From: Christensenella sp. UBA4675
Lineage (GTDB): Bacteria > Bacillota > Clostridia > Christensenellales > Borkfalkiaceae
Direction of reading: 5' to 3'
Assembly (NCBI GenBank): GCA_002405165.1
Contig: DHLF01000005.1
Coordinates: forward strand, 133,743-197,742
Length of the DNA stretch: 64,000 nt
Shown here piece after piece: positions 51,301 to 58,832 of the stretch. Position 1 is the stretch's first letter. Every line of letters begins with the position of its first letter. Under the pieces are notes generated by a model. The model did not search any database. It worked only from the letters and a program-made list of their open reading frames with translations, and had not been told where the DNA came from. The position numbers and the translations under genes were made by a program.

Positions 51301-54114
51301 AGCGTTCCCTTCACCGTTGAAAGCGACGAAGCGGGCGACGGATTAGATTTAAACGCAAGTAACGTTATCGACTACGTTTCTTTCGGAGAAGTAAACGCAA
51401 CTACGGGAATTTATAAAAAGAATTCGCCTATAACCTATTCGTTCCCGAGTTCTTACGACACAAAATGGATAAACAGCGACTTCTTCTATAAACAATTAAC
51501 TTTAAACGGAAAAGACACATTATCGTTTACGTCCATAGCGTCGCAAAGAAACTTTGAATTTACTATAAAAACGATAGGAAAACCTGCTTATTACACACTT
51601 TATTTAGGTGGAAAATACTCTACGGCAAGACTTACCGTAAGCGATAAAGCAGGAAACAGAATAACCGAAAGCTTTGGCGATTTATACGGAAGTTACGTTA
51701 GAAAAGTAACGATTTACGTATCCGACGCAACGGTATCCACCCTAAAAGTAACTTACGCAATGCACGCTTCCCTTCCCGACGGAGTAGGAGCTGCTGCAAG
51801 CGGAGAAGTTGCGGGTACGGGTTCGGGACAAGGAACTATATCTTTCGTTTCGATGTTTGCTTGTCTAGTTACGGAAGGCAAAACTCCTTCCATAGTAGTT
51901 TCGGACGGAGCGGTTAGCGCAAATACGGCTTCTCAAACGACGGCAAACGGTAGCGAAAACTTAACCAACTTAGGAGCTTCCTTTGGCGAAAGCACGCTCG
52001 ATTGGATGCAATTCGGCAACGACAATAACGTAATGCCCGTAAGCAAAATCAACGGAAATTACATTATAAACGCAGATTTCCCGAATATTCTTTCTTTCGA
52101 CGACTACGGTATGACCTTATCGTATAACGACGGCGACAAACTTTGCGCTCATACGGGTACGAGTAAGGGAACTGCTTCCAACTCGACAATTACGTTATCG
52201 GTTATGGTTGACGAAAGCGTTAAACACATAAGAGTATACGCAGGCGCTTGGAACTCTTCCGCAACGATAAAACTTTATTCGTCCAACGGAAAATTACTTG
52301 CAAGCTCTTCTAAATTCACCGCAGGTTCAACTTCTAATTGTCAAGTAGTAACGTTTGAACTTACGGTAACGGAAAAAACGTTCGTAATAATTAAAAACGA
52401 ACCGTCCGACAGAGCTGACGTAGGTAACGTATCGCTTGCAGGAATAGCAATAACAGGTCAAGCAAAACAAGCAAACTCCGAGATAAAACTAATAGAAGCT
52501 TCTAACCCGAATTCGGCAACTTACGATTTAACCGAAGAAGGTACTGCCGACTGGGTATACTTTGGAGCAAACAAACAAAAAGCTAACGCTGACAACATTT
52601 CTACCGACGTATTATACGGCGGATTAAGAACTGCGGGAGATTTCTCTTCTACCCTATCTTATACCGACGGTGAAGACGGTAGCGCAAGCGGATTAAAAAC
52701 CGCAAAAGGTTTCGATTTCGCTAAATTTAACGTAACCTTAGCTAGCGGAGATTATATGTTAAAATTCTTCGCAACGGCGGGAACTTGTACTTTAAGCGTA
52801 TGTATACTAGACGAAAACGGCACCGTTCTTTATAACGGAAAAACGTTTAACACTTTAGCCGAAAACGCAAGCGCGGTAATTAAATTGTTTATATCCGCAA
52901 CGGTGGAAGAAACTTTAACCGTAGTGTTCTATAAAGACGATAGTTCGTCGGGCGTAGCGGGATTAAGCGCGGTAGCCCTTGAAAAAGACGCGGTTGTCGA
53001 AATTTTAACGGTAACTGCAAGCGCAAGCGTAACCGATACTCAAAGCGTTTATTTAGATAGTTGTTCTTCTTACGACACGCTTTATTGGGAACACTATTCC
53101 AACGCGGGAACTAACGTAATGTTAAACGCAACCGACCTTATTACTTCTAATAACGCGGAAAGCGGAAACGATTTCTACGATTACGTATCGCTTTCTTGGA
53201 CAAACGGAAAAGACAATAACGTTTGGTGCGGAAACACTAACGGAAAATGCTTAGGCTCGGAAATTTCGATAAATATCAACGTTAATCCGTCCGTTAAAGA
53301 AATACAAGTATTCACGGGCGCTTGGAGAGCTACTAACGTAACTTCTTTATATCATAACGGCGAACAAATAGCCGTCGCTCCGTCCTTTACGGCAGGAGAT
53401 AGCTCGGCTAGAAAATTAGTAACGTTTGCATTCTCTACGAATAAAGAAACGACGATTACTATTAAGATAACGCCGTCCGATATAGGCGACGCAGGTAACG
53501 TATCTTGCGTAGCGATAGTAATAGCGGGAGAAAAACAAACGCCTATAACTTCGCTTTCTATGACGAGTACGGAAATGACCGACTTTAACACGACGCATAT
53601 CAATTTAACCGAATTAGGAACGTTAGATTGGGCGTACTTTAACACTCAACCCCATTCCGACAAGATAGAAGAAATGAACGGCGGAAATTTAATTGACGTA
53701 ACTACTTTAAAAGTACAAGATAATTTAAAATTCTGGGACTATAAAGCAAGTTTCTTCTGGTCGAACGGAACAACGCTTATAGGCAACCCGACTGACGACG
53801 ACGTAGACCAAAGCGTCGGCGGAACGAACAACGGTGTAAACGGAGCGTACGTTTCGATTGACGTTACCGTAAACGAAGGAGTAAATTCCGTATATTTATG
53901 GATAGGCGGATATTCTGCTCAATATTATTTAGAAGCCATAAATTCCAACGGAAACGTAATATTCTCGCAAAAGATGCACGACGAAGTATCAAATACGTCT
54001 TTTTGCTATCAAACCAATTTTACGGTAAATTCTAGCGGTACGGAAACGTTAAAATTCGTAGTATATAGAACTAGCGGACAAAACTGTTCTATGTGCGCGG
54101 TAGCGGTAGCATAA
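48304..54114 (+). CDS. Giant GH31 glycosidase lipoprotein with PA14 domain and C-terminal beta modules
   Basis: A 1936-residue surface enzyme. Lipoprotein signal with Cys24 (AVSC), a Ser-rich linker (about 35-115), then GH31: the strand VLVIDTDWRDH, the nucleophile Asp in YWWYDRNWP (about 420), the acid/base Asp in WTGD (about 492), and YMSSDIGGHTG. A PA14 domain (about 662-780) lies between barrel and C-terminal GH31 strands (WIDVWTGDRFVG). From about 1020 on there are about five modules of 160-200 residues, most opening with LxxxGTxDWxYFG-like runs and ending in small beta motifs such as GNVSLAGIAI. These are probably carbohydrate-binding. The PA14 insert suits alpha-glucan or xyloglucan-type substrates; specificity is not readable. 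Confidence 0.9.
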   Translation: MKKLFKQVLILLMCSIFFLGAVSCKTRGSDKLSKSSAVGSSQSSSDESSSGTSVKSSLSSSSSSSSTTSSSEKSSSSSEKSSSSSSSSEEEGSSSSSSSSSSSSSSSSFDFSLPTLSDNPTTERGEINSLTYGDIRVQLLSDTLVRIEQKGPKGFEDRASYIVYNRDNWTTVTYTQEQTSDEYVIKTQNYIVRIPKNSTAESVYVTTPTNKLLYKYDGNTETNVYLPSPSEELKSWYFTDSPRIIPSSAGYSVNGEPLSGWDFDNDSTDIFVFLPGGDYKQFTKDYTRLTGESEMVTLQTLGYWDSRYYEYTAESALQQINDYLDRGYSIDVLVIDTDWRDHTTGLNGVGYDVNTDLFPDMAGFLKECHDKGVNVCFNDHPEPVSGTTNGLDEAEVDYRSKKLKMILSLGIDYWWYDRNWPTCLNSADPSISVYAFGMYAYQFITQEYFEAEVQGKEEKYARRALIMGNVDGCLHGKWNYASDISAHRYSIQWTGDITCDSNALAQEIYASIFGGAEVGIPYMSSDIGGHTGSGVTNDMYVRWFQYGALSTILRVHCTAYKYIKQEGRMPWLFGETAEEVAHTYTDMRYRLLPLYYYLSYRNYSTGLPIMARTDINYPDYEEASANDQYLLGDYVLVAPIATAGYEKLVPDDQLSYNESQGLMGEYYNNNSLSGTPAYTQLNSNVFFDWGNGSPQNLPSDNFSVRWSGKIRIGEKPASLAFYADDSIVVYIDGNKVIDGSSVYDTYLSTPVYTANSEHDIVIEYAEFGGGAHVYMYYCIQNNGIVSTRTVFIPDGTWIDVWTGDRFVGPKSYELSYNLKTSPIFVREGAIIPLAENMSNTNEKVWKNMCLDVYPSINYEARATIYEDDTKTVAYKDGKFRTTDVTMKYYSDLNSLVVGIYSAKGSFDGIRAITERNWTIRLHSNPEWGEITSITINGREITPTLIEKSSSGKPFAFNGASLDGDVVTFTFPANVYEDSVIMIKYANVKTTASNTQYDKTSVPFTVESDEAGDGLDLNASNVIDYVSFGEVNATTGIYKKNSPITYSFPSSYDTKWINSDFFYKQLTLNGKDTLSFTSIASQRNFEFTIKTIGKPAYYTLYLGGKYSTARLTVSDKAGNRITESFGDLYGSYVRKVTIYVSDATVSTLKVTYAMHASLPDGVGAAASGEVAGTGSGQGTISFVSMFACLVTEGKTPSIVVSDGAVSANTASQTTANGSENLTNLGASFGESTLDWMQFGNDNNVMPVSKINGNYIINADFPNILSFDDYGMTLSYNDGDKLCAHTGTSKGTASNSTITLSVMVDESVKHIRVYAGAWNSSATIKLYSSNGKLLASSSKFTAGSTSNCQVVTFELTVTEKTFVIIKNEPSDRADVGNVSLAGIAITGQAKQANSEIKLIEASNPNSATYDLTEEGTADWVYFGANKQKANADNISTDVLYGGLRTAGDFSSTLSYTDGEDGSASGLKTAKGFDFAKFNVTLASGDYMLKFFATAGTCTLSVCILDENGTVLYNGKTFNTLAENASAVIKLFISATVEETLTVVFYKDDSSSGVAGLSAVALEKDAVVEILTVTASASVTDTQSVYLDSCSSYDTLYWEHYSNAGTNVMLNATDLITSNNAESGNDFYDYVSLSWTNGKDNNVWCGNTNGKCLGSEISININVNPSVKEIQVFTGAWRATNVTSLYHNGEQIAVAPSFTAGDSSARKLVTFAFSTNKETTITIKITPSDIGDAGNVSCVAIVIAGEKQTPITSLSMTSTEMTDFNTTHINLTELGTLDWAYFNTQPHSDKIEEMNGGNLIDVTTLKVQDNLKFWDYKASFFWSNGTTLIGNPTDDDVDQSVGGTNNGVNGAYVSIDVTVNEGVNSVYLWIGGYSAQYYLEAINSNGNVIFSQKMHDEVSNTSFCYQTNFTVNSSGTETLKFVVYRTSGQNCSMCAVAVA

Positions 54115-54440
54115 AAGTAAGGCTATAAGGCGGTTATCAAATAAAAAATATAAATAACCGCCTATAAAATTTAAGGAACTAATTATATTTTTTAAAGATA
54201 AAAATAGATTTTAAAAATATATAGCTAAAATTTTAATACACAAGCATAAACCTTTCAAAGAAAAATCTAAGATAAATTTTTCCCTTACCCCAAAAAAATA
54301 TCACAGCTAAAAGCTGTGATATTTTTTAATGTCTTGGTGAATTATACTATTAAGTGCAACAGTTAGGAGCAAAAAAAGAAGTTCATATAAATCTATGGTA
54401 TAATAGTTTTAGCAACAAAACAAAAACCAAGGAGAAATAT
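54115..54440. other. Gap with two hairpins after GH31 and the start of an IS30 remnant
   Basis: AGGCGGTTAT (54128-54137) pairs with ATAACCGCCT (54154-54163) just after the GH31 stop. A second, stronger hairpin lies at 54298-54322. Then comes AT-rich DNA leading into the IS30 remnant. No intact gene. Confidence 0.6.
54298..54329 (+). terminator. Strong terminator hairpin
   Basis: ATATCACAGCT (54298-54308) pairs with AGCTGTGATAT (54312-54322) around AAA, followed by T-rich DNA. It can act on both strands. Confidence 0.75.
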
Positions 54441-54557
54441 ATGAACTACCACCATTTTACCATAGAAGAACGCTGTTGTCTACGAGAATACTATGTAAAA
54501 GGAAAAAGTTATCGAGAAATTGCGAAATTATTAGGGAGAAACGTAAAGTATCATTAA
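54330..54557 (+). mobile_element. IS30-family insertion sequence remnant (left end and transposase N-terminus)
   Basis: The sequence from about 54330, including GTGCAACAGTT, looks like an IS30-type terminal region. From ATG 54441, after AAGGAG, a frame encodes MNYHHFTIEERCCLREYYVK and then GKSYREIAKLLGRN, the N-terminal helix-turn-helix of IS30 transposases. After that it reads out of homology to a stop at 54557. About nine tenths of the transposase and the right end are missing. It lies at the border of the tandem lipoprotein region. Confidence 0.8.
54441..54557 (+). pseudogene. Truncated IS30 transposase
   Basis: A 38-codon stub that keeps ribosome binding site, start and the first helix-turn-helix, ending at TAA soon after GRNVKYH. 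Full-length IS30 transposases are about 320-350 residues. Not expected to be functional. Confidence 0.8.
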
Positions 54558-54670
54558 TAACAATACTAAATACGTCTTTAGTCTTTTTGTCATTTTTTCT
54601 CCCCTTTAGTTTATTTTTCCATCTTTTGCTTCTCTCCTTTTCTTCATTCGTAAAATATTTATACTCCTTT

Positions 54671-55573
54671 TTAAATTACTATCCATTTCGCGTATAAGCT
54701 TGTAACGTACTCGTCAGGAACTTGTTGTCTTGAGTTCAACAATTCTTCCCAATCTATATCCATTTTGCTTATAGGCGTACTGAAACTAAATTCGTTTATA
54801 CATTCTTTTTCTGTATACCATCCGCTAAAAGTATATCCTTCTCTCTCAGGTATTGGCGGTATTTCTTCTATCAGCTCTCCGTTTTCTATATCGTCTATCC
54901 AATAATAGTCTTCTTGCGGTGAATTTTCGTAATTCCAATGAAATTCTACGTTCGCAGGTCTTAAAAAATAAACCTTATTCTCAAAATCTAATTCTTCTCC
55001 ATAAACAGTTCTTAAATAATCAATGTGTTCATATATTTTTTCATTATATAATTTTAATCTCATGTAATTAATATTGTTGTAATGTGCTTTAATTGTCGCA
55101 ATATATTGAAAACCATAACAATTAATTATTAATTTAAATTTTTTTTCATAATTTTCTTTATTTTCAAACTCAACACAAGCAACAAGATTTCTTACTGTAT
55201 TGTTATAACTGCCACCATCTTTTTTTATCAAGTTTTCTATTAATAATTTTTTCATATTTGAAGTAATAAATTTACTTCTAACAAGTTTATAACCTGAAAA
55301 ACCTCCACCCCAACCTCCAAAACCAATATTTTTTTGATTTACCGTGTTTGGCAATACTATTGTTTCTTTTTGTTTCCCTTCAGCACTTAAATCAACTATT
55401 AAATAGGCATTTATTTCTTTATTTATAGCATATACATAATCACCTATTGTTATTTGTTCATATTCTAATCCTTCACATCCTGTTTGCAATAAGCATATTC
55501 CAAATATATTAATAATTAAAATTATAAAACAAGTTATTTTTGCTAATAGCCTTTTCTGTAATTTATTCTCCAT
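54671..55573 (-). CDS. Tandem lipoprotein A with a Listeria-Bacteroides-type repeat
   Basis: A 300-residue lipoprotein. The signal is the same as in the next copy upstream (MENKLQKRLLAKITCFIILI), with the lipobox Cys near residue 33. A unique middle follows. The C-terminal part has EFHWNYENSPQEDYYWIDD and a single InlB-type repeat, GYTFSGWYTEKECINEF to LYAKW. The first 24 residues and the last 90 are nearly identical to those of lipoprotein B, while the middle is different. The middle is AT-richer than the neighbouring genes. Function unknown; surface display is likely. Confidence 0.8.
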   Translation of the reverse strand: MENKLQKRLLAKITCFIILIINIFGICLLQTGCEGLEYEQITIGDYVYAINKEINAYLIVDLSAEGKQKETIVLPNTVNQKNIGFGGWGGGFSGYKLVRSKFITSNMKKLLIENLIKKDGGSYNNTVRNLVACVEFENKENYEKKFKLIINCYGFQYIATIKAHYNNINYMRLKLYNEKIYEHIDYLRTVYGEELDFENKVYFLRPANVEFHWNYENSPQEDYYWIDDIENGELIEEIPPIPEREGYTFSGWYTEKECINEFSFSTPISKMDIDWEELLNSRQQVPDEYVTSLYAKWIVI

Positions 55574-55609
55574 AAAATCTCCTTATTCGCTATTTTTTTA
55601 TAGTTTAAA

Positions 55610-55673
55610 ATTTTTTCATCATTCATTCGTAAAATATTTATACTCCTTTTTAAATTTTTATCCATTTTGCATA
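55610..55673 (-). repeat. Repeat block at the lipoprotein junction (copy 1)
   Basis: Spacer plus the 3' end of lipoprotein B, nearly identical to 56588-56663. A shorter, more diverged copy is at about 54642-54700. Together with the matching gene starts these mark the borders of about 1-kb tandem units. Confidence 0.75.
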
Positions 55674-56558
55674 TAAACAAGTTACGTAATTATCGGGAAT
55701 ATTATCTTCAAGCAAAAAAACTTTTTCCCAATCTAATTTCATCTTGCTTATAGGCGTACCAAAATTAAATTCGCTTAAACACTCTTTTTCAGTATACCAT
55801 CCGCCAAAACTATATCCTTCTCTTTCAGGTATCGGCGGTATCTCTTCTATCAGCTCTCCGTTTTCTATATCGTCTATCCAATAATAATCTTCTTGAGGTG
55901 AATTTTCGTAATTCCAATGGAATTCTAAGTTTGTAGGTCTAAAATAATTTATAATTTTGTTTAAATCAAAGCCACTATAATTTTTCTTTACTTCAATATA
56001 ATCGGCAATATTTTCCTCAAAAACGTTTTTTCTCATATATATAGTACTTTGATTATTATAACTTTCATAATTTATTGCATTAAATAAACCATAATTAACC
56101 ACTGTTTTAAAATTTATTTTATTAAATGTGGCACGATGGATAATATATTTAATATTTGAATAATTAATTAAGTTTTTATTAATATACGAATACTGCATAT
56201 TAATATATTTTTCTATCATTAACTTCTTTAATTTTTGTGTTGTTAATTGAGACATAACTAATCTTCCATTAGTATTTATCTTAATTAAATCACCAAATTC
56301 GACTTCCAAATTGTCAACTAAATTATTATAAACAAGAATTTCCTTTTGCTTGCCTTCTTTTGATAAATCGACAACCCAATAAATTGGGCTTTCATGTAAA
56401 TCTGTTACAATAGCATACTCATAATCTCCTATTGTAACTTGTTCATATCTTTTCCCCTTACATCCTATTTGAAACAAACTTATTACAAATATATTGATTA
56501 TTAAAATTATAAAACAAGTTATTTTTGCTAATAGCCTTTTCTGTAATTTATTCTCCAT
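55650..56558 (-). CDS. Tandem lipoprotein B with a Listeria-Bacteroides-type repeat
   Basis: A 302-residue paralogue of lipoprotein A. It has an identical signal start, a divergent middle with a different Asn/Tyr-rich sequence, and a matching end (EFHWNYENSPQEDYYWIDD, the GYSFGGWYTEKECLSEF repeat, LYAKW). Ribosome binding site AAGGAG. The upstream spacer and the neighbouring gene end are also repeated, giving a duplication unit of about 1 kb. It points to duplication followed by exchange or replacement of the middle region. Confidence 0.8.
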   Translation of the reverse strand: MENKLQKRLLAKITCFIILIINIFVISLFQIGCKGKRYEQVTIGDYEYAIVTDLHESPIYWVVDLSKEGKQKEILVYNNLVDNLEVEFGDLIKINTNGRLVMSQLTTQKLKKLMIEKYINMQYSYINKNLINYSNIKYIIHRATFNKINFKTVVNYGLFNAINYESYNNQSTIYMRKNVFEENIADYIEVKKNYSGFDLNKIINYFRPTNLEFHWNYENSPQEDYYWIDDIENGELIEEIPPIPEREGYSFGGWYTEKECLSEFNFGTPISKMKLDWEKVFLLEDNIPDNYVTCLYAKWIKI

Positions 56559-56587
56559 AAAATCTCCTTATTCGATATTTTTTTATA

Positions 56588-56666
56588 GTTTAAAATTTTT
56601 TCATCATTCATTCGTAAAATATTTATACTCCTTTTTAAATTTTTACCCATTTTGCATACAAAATTT
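56588..56666 (-). pseudogene. Tail of a third lipoprotein copy
   Basis: The spacer repeat is followed on the minus strand only by the last codons of the family (LYAKWVKI and stop near 56640). Homology then ends abruptly, so the rest of a third copy was lost or replaced. Confidence 0.65.
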
Positions 56667-56757
56667 TCCTTTTTTCTAACACTATTTTACAAAATATTTA
56701 TGCACAATTCAATACTCTTATAAAAAAATTTTAAAACCCGTTTACCCCCTAATTCCC

Positions 56758-56802
56758 TTGACTTATTATATTATAAATATTATACTTTGAGTTGTAACTC
56801 AA
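56758..56802 (+). promoter_or_regulatory. Promoter and palindromic operator of a truncated TetR gene
   Basis: TTGACT, 17-base spacer, TATACT, followed directly by the palindrome TTGAGTT-GT-AACTCAA at 56787-56802. A TetR-type operator commonly overlaps the start site in this way. Confidence 0.65.
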
Positions 56803-56832
56803 TAAATGACTTAAATTTATAAAAGGCAAAAA

Positions 56833-56943
56833 ATGATATCTAAACAAAAAGTAAAAGACCCCAAAAAACCCATATTAACGGCGTGCGTAAAAATGTTTAT
56901 AGAAAAGGGTTTTAAACAAACTATGATATTATCTTTCATGTGA
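56833..56943 (+). pseudogene. Truncated TetR-family regulator
   Basis: Thirty-six codons from ATG to TGA. ILTACVKMFIEKGFKQT is the first-helix signature of TetR regulators. The recognition helix and ligand domain are missing: the frame runs into a hairpin (56925-56950) and stops. Promoter and operator remain upstream, so this is a recent decay product. Confidence 0.75.
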
Positions 56944-57060
56944 TAATATCTTCCGTTTGTGTTTTTGTTGTAACTGGCAGGTCGCAACTTTTATTATACA
57001 CAAACGGAGAATTTTACTCAACGGTAAACCTTTACTGAACCCCCAGACTATCTGGGGGTT
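56925..57060. repeat. Cluster of three strong hairpins of unknown origin
   Basis: GATATTATC/GATAATATC (56925-56950), CCGTTTGTGT/ACACAAACGG (56953-57007, enclosing GTTG...CAAC) and AACCCCCAGA/TCTGGGGGTT with a 3-base loop (57038-57060). All stems are perfect. The last resembles subterminal hairpins of IS200/IS605-type elements, but no transposase is present. The break in the TetR gene falls in the first one. Confidence 0.55.
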
Positions 57061-57068
57061 GCTCACAC

Positions 57069-57101
57069 AAAAAAAGGCGTAGCTAAATGCTACGCCGTTT
57101 T
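57069..57101 (-). terminator. Terminator of maf-mreB
   Basis: GGCGTAGC (57076-57083) pairs with GCTACGCC (57089-57096). Seven T follow on the minus strand, and five on the plus strand, so it may work both ways. Confidence 0.85.
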
Positions 57102-57135
57102 TGAATGTGGTATTTTTTTAGTTTTTTCCTTAAAT

Positions 57136-58125
57136 TTAATCTCTATTTAATTTTAATCTATTCAACAATTTTCTATCGGTGCATAAGTACCCCGCACCCG
57201 AAACGTTGCTATATTCGGGATTATCGTCTATTATGGTTTTTACATCTAATTTTTGTTCAAAATATTCTTGAAGTCCTACGATTTTAGACATTCCGCCCGA
57301 CAAAAATATTCCCGTCCTGTTAATTTCTCCTAACGCTTCCGGCGGAAGTTTAGCCATAATTTTTTCCGCAACGTTTATTATTAAATCGAAAAATCTTTTT
57401 AACGGTTGATAAACGTCTTTCGCTTCTACCGACAAAGGTCTAGGTCTACCCGTAATAACGTCCCTACCGTTTACAACGTAACGCAATTCGTCGTTAGTGT
57501 ACATGCTTCCTAACTGAATTTTCAATTTTTCGGCAGTTAGCATACCTATTTTTAGCTTAAAGTTATTTTCTATAAAGCTTGCCAACATAGAATCTACGTT
57601 TTGTCCGCCCAAATTTATGCTTACGCCCGTAATTACTCCGCTAGGCGAAACAGCCGAAATATTAGTTGTTCCACCTCCCAAATTGATAATAAATCTAGGG
57701 CAATCGCTATCAGCCATAATATTCATACCGTAAGCCGTTAAAATAGGCGATTCTACAAAAGCTACGTTATATACTCCCAAAGAACGCAAAAATTTATCTA
57801 TCGACATAATTTTATCGCTATCCGTACCGCACGGAACAGACATTACCACGTCTTCATGAAAATACTGAATTTTATCGAAATATCCTTTTAACATTTGCCT
57901 TGCCAAAGGAACGTTATCGATAAAGCCTTCAAAAACGGGAAAAGTTACTTCCGTATCTTCAACTGCCATACCGTAAAGCTTTTTAGCGTCTTCTCCCAAA
58001 GCCTTAATTTTCCCTTTTTCCCTACTCAAAGCAACCGCGCTAGGTTGTTCCAAAACTATTCCCATACCCGTTTTGTAAATATAGGTATTGCTAGACCCCA
58101 TATCCAAAGCGACTGCGTTTTTCAT
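57136..58125 (-). CDS. MreB/Mbl-like rod shape protein
   Basis: A 329-residue actin-fold protein. Phosphate 1 motif is ALDMGSSNTYIY, the connecting region has INLGGGTTNISAVS, and the adenosine motif is FLSGGMSKIVGLQEYF. It should polymerise under the membrane and guide wall synthesis. It differs from standard MreB at several places (DMGSSNTYIY instead of DLGTANTLVY), so I do not say whether it is MreB, Mbl or MreBH. It overlaps maf by 4 bases; the maf-mreB order is common. Confidence 0.85.
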   Translation of the reverse strand: MKNAVALDMGSSNTYIYKTGMGIVLEQPSAVALSREKGKIKALGEDAKKLYGMAVEDTEVTFPVFEGFIDNVPLARQMLKGYFDKIQYFHEDVVMSVPCGTDSDKIMSIDKFLRSLGVYNVAFVESPILTAYGMNIMADSDCPRFIINLGGGTTNISAVSPSGVITGVSINLGGQNVDSMLASFIENNFKLKIGMLTAEKLKIQLGSMYTNDELRYVVNGRDVITGRPRPLSVEAKDVYQPLKRFFDLIINVAEKIMAKLPPEALGEINRTGIFLSGGMSKIVGLQEYFEQKLDVKTIIDDNPEYSNVSGAGYLCTDRKLLNRLKLNRD

Positions 58126-58667
58126 ACTATCACCTTTAAATCTTTTAAAATATTCTCTATTCTCTCCGTCGGAAACCCTACTACGTTATCGTAAGAACCG
58201 ACTATTTTTTTAACGAATTTGCCGTTTTGAATTGCATAACCGCCCGCTTTATCCAAACCGTCTTCGCTTGAAACATAATCTAAAATTTCGGTTTCGGATA
58301 AATCGTTAAATATAACCTGCGTTTTTTCAATTCCGAAAAACTCTTTTTTACCAAATATAACTGCATAACCCGTTAATACTTCGTGAACCGAACCCGAAAG
58401 TTTTTTTAAAAAAAGTTCGTTTTGAGCTTTATCGATAGGTTTTCCTAAAATTTCCCCGTTTAACGCGACAACAGTGTCTGCCCCGATAACTACTTCGTCA
58501 GGAAAGTTTTTCGCAACGGCAAAAGCTTTTAGTTTTGCGTTTTCAAGGCAAATAAGTTCAGCGTTTCCAACCTTTATTTCTTCCACTTCGGGAATAATTA
58601 TTTTAAAAGACGAAACTAATTTTTTTAGTAATTCTATACGTCTTGGCGAACGACTTGCAAGTATCAT
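58122..58667 (-). CDS. maf: Maf family nucleotide pyrophosphatase
   Basis: A 181-residue Maf protein. It begins ILASRSPRRIELLKKL, has VIGADTVVALNGEILGKP with the catalytic Asp, and ends with GSYDNVVGFPTERI. It hydrolyses dTTP/UTP-type or modified nucleotides and is linked to septum control in Bacillus. Its stop overlaps the mreB-like start. Confidence 0.93.
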   Translation of the reverse strand: MILASRSPRRIELLKKLVSSFKIIIPEVEEIKVGNAELICLENAKLKAFAVAKNFPDEVVIGADTVVALNGEILGKPIDKAQNELFLKKLSGSVHEVLTGYAVIFGKKEFFGIEKTQVIFNDLSETEILDYVSSEDGLDKAGGYAIQNGKFVKKIVGSYDNVVGFPTERIENILKDLKVIV

Positions 58668-58785
58668 AAATACATTATACCTTAAAGCTTTGTTTTTGTA
58701 AAGACAATTTAAAAAACGCAGAAAAAAGCATAAAAAAATTTTATGTGTAAAGCTTAAAAATTTTTTCGGGCGGACAATTAAGGCG

Positions 58786-58814
58786 TTGATTTTTTAAAAT
58801 AGTTAATGTATAAT
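58786..58814 (+). promoter_or_regulatory. Promoter of the YhaO/YhaN-like pair
   Basis: TTGATT, 17-base spacer, TATAAT, with a ribosome binding site (AGGAG) 12 bases beyond. Confidence 0.75.
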
Positions 58815-58832
58815 TTAACTAGGAGAAAAAAA

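Noticed and set aside
54354..54440. Upstream in-frame start extending the IS30 transposase stub
   Set aside because: Homology and the AAGGAG site place the start at 54441; the upstream part is the insertion sequence end.
58806..58832. Upstream start of the SbcD-like gene
   Set aside because: It lies over the -10 box and before the predicted transcript start; the AGGAG-preceded ATG at 58833 is preferred.
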